This document shows positions 21,401 through 24,112 of a DNA stretch of 24,112 nucleotides, one piece after another. This DNA comes from Clostridia bacterium (GTDB taxonomy: Bacteria > Bacillota > Clostridia > Oscillospirales > CAG-272). Numbering within the stretch: the first letter of the stretch is position 1; each line of letters begins with the position of its first letter. The notes under the pieces are model-generated. The model made no database searches, was not told the origin of the DNA, and worked only from the letters and a program-made list of their open reading frames with translations. The stretch is taken from contig CAAFLY010000180.1 in the NCBI GenBank assembly GCA_900763885.1, positions 1-24,112 on the forward strand. Direction: 5' to 3'. Position numbers and translations under genes: made by a program.

Positions 21401-24046
21401 TCACATCATCGAGAGAACCTGTGCGAGGGCTGCCTCCACGCCGGACTTTTTCTCGATATTTTTGGCGAGCTTCGCCTTTTCCGCGTCCACGACATTCTGC
21501 GGCGCGCGTGCGACAAAGCTTTCGTTGGCGAGCTTCCCCTCAGCGCGGGCGATCTCACGCTCGACATTGGCAAGCTCTCCCTCGAGACGCTTTTTCTCCG
21601 CGGCAAAATCGATCATATCGGCAAGCGGGATATAGATCACTGCGTCGGCGGTGACGATCTGCACGGCGTTTTCGCCCAGGCCCTCGGTCTCGGTGCCCGC
21701 GGGAACAACGGTTACGCTGCTTGCGGACGCGAGACGGCTGAAATACACCTCAGCGTGCGCGAACGCGGTGGGATCGCGTGTTACGACCGTGCAATGCGCG
21801 CGGCGGGAGGGGACAACGCCCATCTCGGCACGGCGGGTACGGATGGCGCGGATTGCCTCGATGACCTTTTCCATACCGGCGGCCGCCGCGGGGAACGTCA
21901 GGCTCTCGTCGTATTCCGGGAACGGCTTGACCATGATATATCCGTCCTCGCCGGGCAGGCCCTGATAGATCTCCTCGGTGATGAACGGCATGAACGGATG
22001 GAGCAGCTTCAGTGTTTCGCGCAGGACATACGCGAGGACATTCTGCGCCGTATTCGACCGTACCGCGTCGTCGCCGGAGACGGCGGGCTTGGCAAGCTCG
22101 ATGTACCAGTCGCAGTAGACGTCCCAAACGAAGTCGTAGAGGCAGGACAGCGCGATACCGATCTCGTACCGCTCGATGTTGGTGGTGACGGCGCGGACGG
22201 TTTCCTCGAATTTTGTGAGGATCCACTGATCCGCGTCGGAGAGGTCGGCGGGATTGGGGGTATGGATCTCGTCGATGGTGAGGTTCATCATGACGAACCG
22301 GGCGGCGTTCCACAGCTTATTCGCGAAATTGCGGGCGGCCTCGATCTTTTCATCGGAGAAGCGCATATCGTTTCCGGGGCTGTTGCCGGTGGCGAGGGCG
22401 AACCGGAGCGCGTCCGCGCCGTATTTGTCGATGATCTCCAGCGGATCGATGCCGTTGCCGAGCGATTTGGACATTTTTCTGCCCTGCGCGTCGCGGACGA
22501 GGCCATGGATAAGCACGGTATCGAAGGGGGCCTTGCCTGTATATTTCAGGCCGGAGAAGATCATGCGGGAGACCCAGAAGGTGATGATGTCGTAGCCGGT
22601 GACGAGGGTATTGGTGGGGTAATAGCGGGCGAGGTCGGCGGTATCGTGGGGCCAGCCCATGGTCGAGAACGGCCAGAGCGCGGAGGAGAACCACGTATCG
22701 AGGGTGTCGGGGTCCTCGGTCATATGGCCGCCGCATCTGGGGCAGGTATCGACGTGATCGACGGACACGACGGTTTCGCCGCAGTCGTCGCAGTAGTACG
22801 CGGGGATGCGATGGCCCCACCACAGCTGCCGGGAGATGCACCAGTCCTGTGTATTTTCCATCCAATGGAAGTAGTTTTTGTCGAACCGTTCGGGGACAAA
22901 GCGGATATCGCCGTTTCGGACCGCGTCGATGGCGGGGCCGGCGAGGGGTTCCATGCGGACGAACCACTGGAGGGAGACCATCGGCTCGATCGTGGTGCCG
23001 CAGCGGTAGCAGGTGCCGACCTCGTGCTTCAGATCCTCGATCTCGCAGAGGAAGCCGCCCTCGCGCAGGTCATTCACGATGGCCTTGCGGGCTTCATAGC
23101 GGTCCATGCCGGCGTATTTCGGGTAGTTTTCGGTGATTTTCGCGTCCGGTGTCAGCACGACCTCCATAGGCAGGCGGCATCTTCTGCCGACCTCGAAGTC
23201 ATTGGGGTCATGGGCGGGGGTGATTTTGACGCAGCCTGTTCCCTTATCGAGCTTGGCGTGTTCATCGGCGACGATGGGGATGCGTCTGCCCACCAGCGGA
23301 AGGGTGACGTACTTGCCGATGAGGTGGCGGTACCGTTCGTCGTTCGGGTTGACGGCGACAGCGGTATCACCGAGCATGGTTTCGGGGCGGGTGGTCGCGA
23401 CCTCCACGAATCCGCCGCCGCCGACGAGGGGATACCGGATATGCCAGAAATGCGAATCCTGTTCGGCGTAATCGACCTCGGCGTTGGAGATGGACGTTTT
23501 GCAGTGCGGGCACCAGTTGATGATGCGTTCACCGCGGTAGATGAGTCCCTCGTCGTAGAGCTGCTTAAAGACCTTACGGACGGCTTCGCTGCATCCCTCG
23601 TCGAGGGTGAACCGTTCTCTGGACCAGTCGCAGGACGAGCCCAGCTTCTTCAGCTGGGAGATGATTCTGCCGCCGTACTGCGCCTTCCACTGCCACGCGC
23701 GCTCTAAGAATTTGTCTCTGCCGAGGTCCTCCTTGGTCAAACCCTCCTTGCGCATGGCTTCGACGATCTTCGCTTCCGTGGCGATGGACGCGTGGTCGGT
23801 GCCGGGAAGCCACAGGGTCGAGAAGCCCTTCATCCGCTTATATCGGGTGAGGATATCCTGCAGCGTGTTGTCGAGCGCGTGGCCCATATGCAGCTGCCCG
23901 GTGATGTTCGGCGGCGGAATGACGATGGAGTAGCTGGGCTTCTTCGGGTCGGGATCGGGCTTGAACAGGTCGTGCTGGCACCATTCGCCATAGATCCGAT
24001 CCTCAAACGACGCCGGATCATACGTCTTTGGCAATTCTTTTCTCAT
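21401..24046 (-). CDS. valS: Valyl-tRNA synthetase
   Basis: This enzyme attaches valine to tRNA-Val in the cytoplasm. At 881 residues it is full length. Class I motifs are present: PPNITGQLHMGH (45-56, HIGH motif) and GRKMSKSLGNG (KMSKS motif around residue 523). The editing domain lies between them (about 210-340, with TTRPETMLGDTAV). Other class-typical blocks are DWCISRQLWWGHRIPAYYC and LDTWFSSALWPFSTMGWP, and there are cysteine knuckles CPHC, CYRCG, CDDCG and CPRCG that may bind zinc. The C-terminus (about 810-881) is the coiled coil that contacts tRNA. The start MRKELPKTYDP follows AAAGGT. Only 66 bases of upstream sequence are visible, so a T-box leader cannot be judged. Confidence 0.98.
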   Translation of the reverse strand: MRKELPKTYDPASFEDRIYGEWCQHDLFKPDPDPKKPSYSIVIPPPNITGQLHMGHALDNTLQDILTRYKRMKGFSTLWLPGTDHASIATEAKIVEAMRKEGLTKEDLGRDKFLERAWQWKAQYGGRIISQLKKLGSSCDWSRERFTLDEGCSEAVRKVFKQLYDEGLIYRGERIINWCPHCKTSISNAEVDYAEQDSHFWHIRYPLVGGGGFVEVATTRPETMLGDTAVAVNPNDERYRHLIGKYVTLPLVGRRIPIVADEHAKLDKGTGCVKITPAHDPNDFEVGRRCRLPMEVVLTPDAKITENYPKYAGMDRYEARKAIVNDLREGGFLCEIEDLKHEVGTCYRCGTTIEPMVSLQWFVRMEPLAGPAIDAVRNGDIRFVPERFDKNYFHWMENTQDWCISRQLWWGHRIPAYYCDDCGETVVSVDHVDTCPRCGGHMTEDPDTLDTWFSSALWPFSTMGWPHDTADLARYYPTNTLVTGYDIITFWVSRMIFSGLKYTGKAPFDTVLIHGLVRDAQGRKMSKSLGNGIDPLEIIDKYGADALRFALATGNSPGNDMRFSDEKIEAARNFANKLWNAARFVMMNLTIDEIHTPNPADLSDADQWILTKFEETVRAVTTNIERYEIGIALSCLYDFVWDVYCDWYIELAKPAVSGDDAVRSNTAQNVLAYVLRETLKLLHPFMPFITEEIYQGLPGEDGYIMVKPFPEYDESLTFPAAAAGMEKVIEAIRAIRTRRAEMGVVPSRRAHCTVVTRDPTAFAHAEVYFSRLASASSVTVVPAGTETEGLGENAVQIVTADAVIYIPLADMIDFAAEKKRLEGELANVEREIARAEGKLANESFVARAPQNVVDAEKAKLAKNIEKKSGVEAALAQVLSMM

Positions 24047-24071
24047 AATCTATAGGTTACCTTTCATTTAG

Positions 24072-24112
24072 GATGGGGAACGGGGGGACGGGGGGACGGG
24101 GGGACGGGGGGA
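24072..24112 (-). repeat. Tail of a dispersed repeat copy at the window edge
   Basis: GGATGGGGAACGG followed by repeated GGGGGGAC units matches the complement of the C-rich tail of the family. The rest of the copy lies outside the window. The tail faces the valS start. Confidence 0.5.

Noticed and set aside
21755..23707. 650-codon plus-strand ORF opposite valS
   Set aside because: Antisense shadow of a certain housekeeping gene, with no ribosome binding site or recognisable domain.

Overview
The window looks like a chromosomal segment of a moderately high-GC Firmicute of the class Clostridia, probably gut or rumen. The reasons are the divIVA-lspA-rluD gene order, strong AGGAGG-type ribosome binding sites, housekeeping-type TTGACA-N17-TATACT promoters, a GH127 arabinofuranosidase, a Firmicute-type lipoprotein solute-binding protein, and FtsX-type ABC exporters of the kind common in that class. 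No rRNA, tRNA, CRISPR array, integrase or transposase was seen.

Layout. (1) 384-4090, plus strand: a DivIVA-domain protein with a long acidic decapeptide-repeat tail, then lspA and an RluD-type pseudouridine synthase that overlap by ATGA and end at a clear terminator. (2) 4582-6393, minus strand: a GH127 (DUF1680) enzyme with complete catalytic and zinc residues. (3) 6640-15337, plus strand: an accessory export locus. It holds a regulated leader, a secreted eight-cysteine peptide, three tandem about 700-residue double-FtsX permeases (called P1, P2, P3 here) and one LolD/MacB-like ATPase. (4) 15919-18824: an orphan lipoprotein solute-binding protein (minus) divergent from an unknown single-span membrane protein (plus). 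(5) 18993-21116, minus strand: a fourth permease, P4. (6) 21401-24046, minus strand: valS.

The most unusual material is in the export locus. The promoter regions of the peptide-P1 unit and of the P3-ATPase unit carry the same roughly 125-nt leader. Each copy encodes an 11-codon peptide, MIPAY(Y/F)RKEP(L/Q), with a good Shine-Dalgarno, and the stop codon abuts a stem that has a compensatory base-pair change between the copies. P2 has its own promoter with a dyad over the -35, a tandem 15-bp repeat in its leader, and a small repeat-encoding ORF whose stop overlaps the P2 start. P1 and P4 lie in opposite orientation and are near-identical over their last 374 bp (14 differences, 13 silent by my hand count), but diverge abruptly upstream. 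This points to gene conversion, and the two copies could support inversion of the intervening 9-10 kb. I infer that the permeases share the single ATPase and handle a peptide or peptide-like antimicrobial, but no substrate can be read from the sequence.

A dispersed intergenic repeat of about 220 bp occurs at least five times in both orientations, plus partial copies at the window edges. Its (G/C)-rich end always points at a neighbouring gene, and in one case it supplies the last codons and stop of the ATPase gene.
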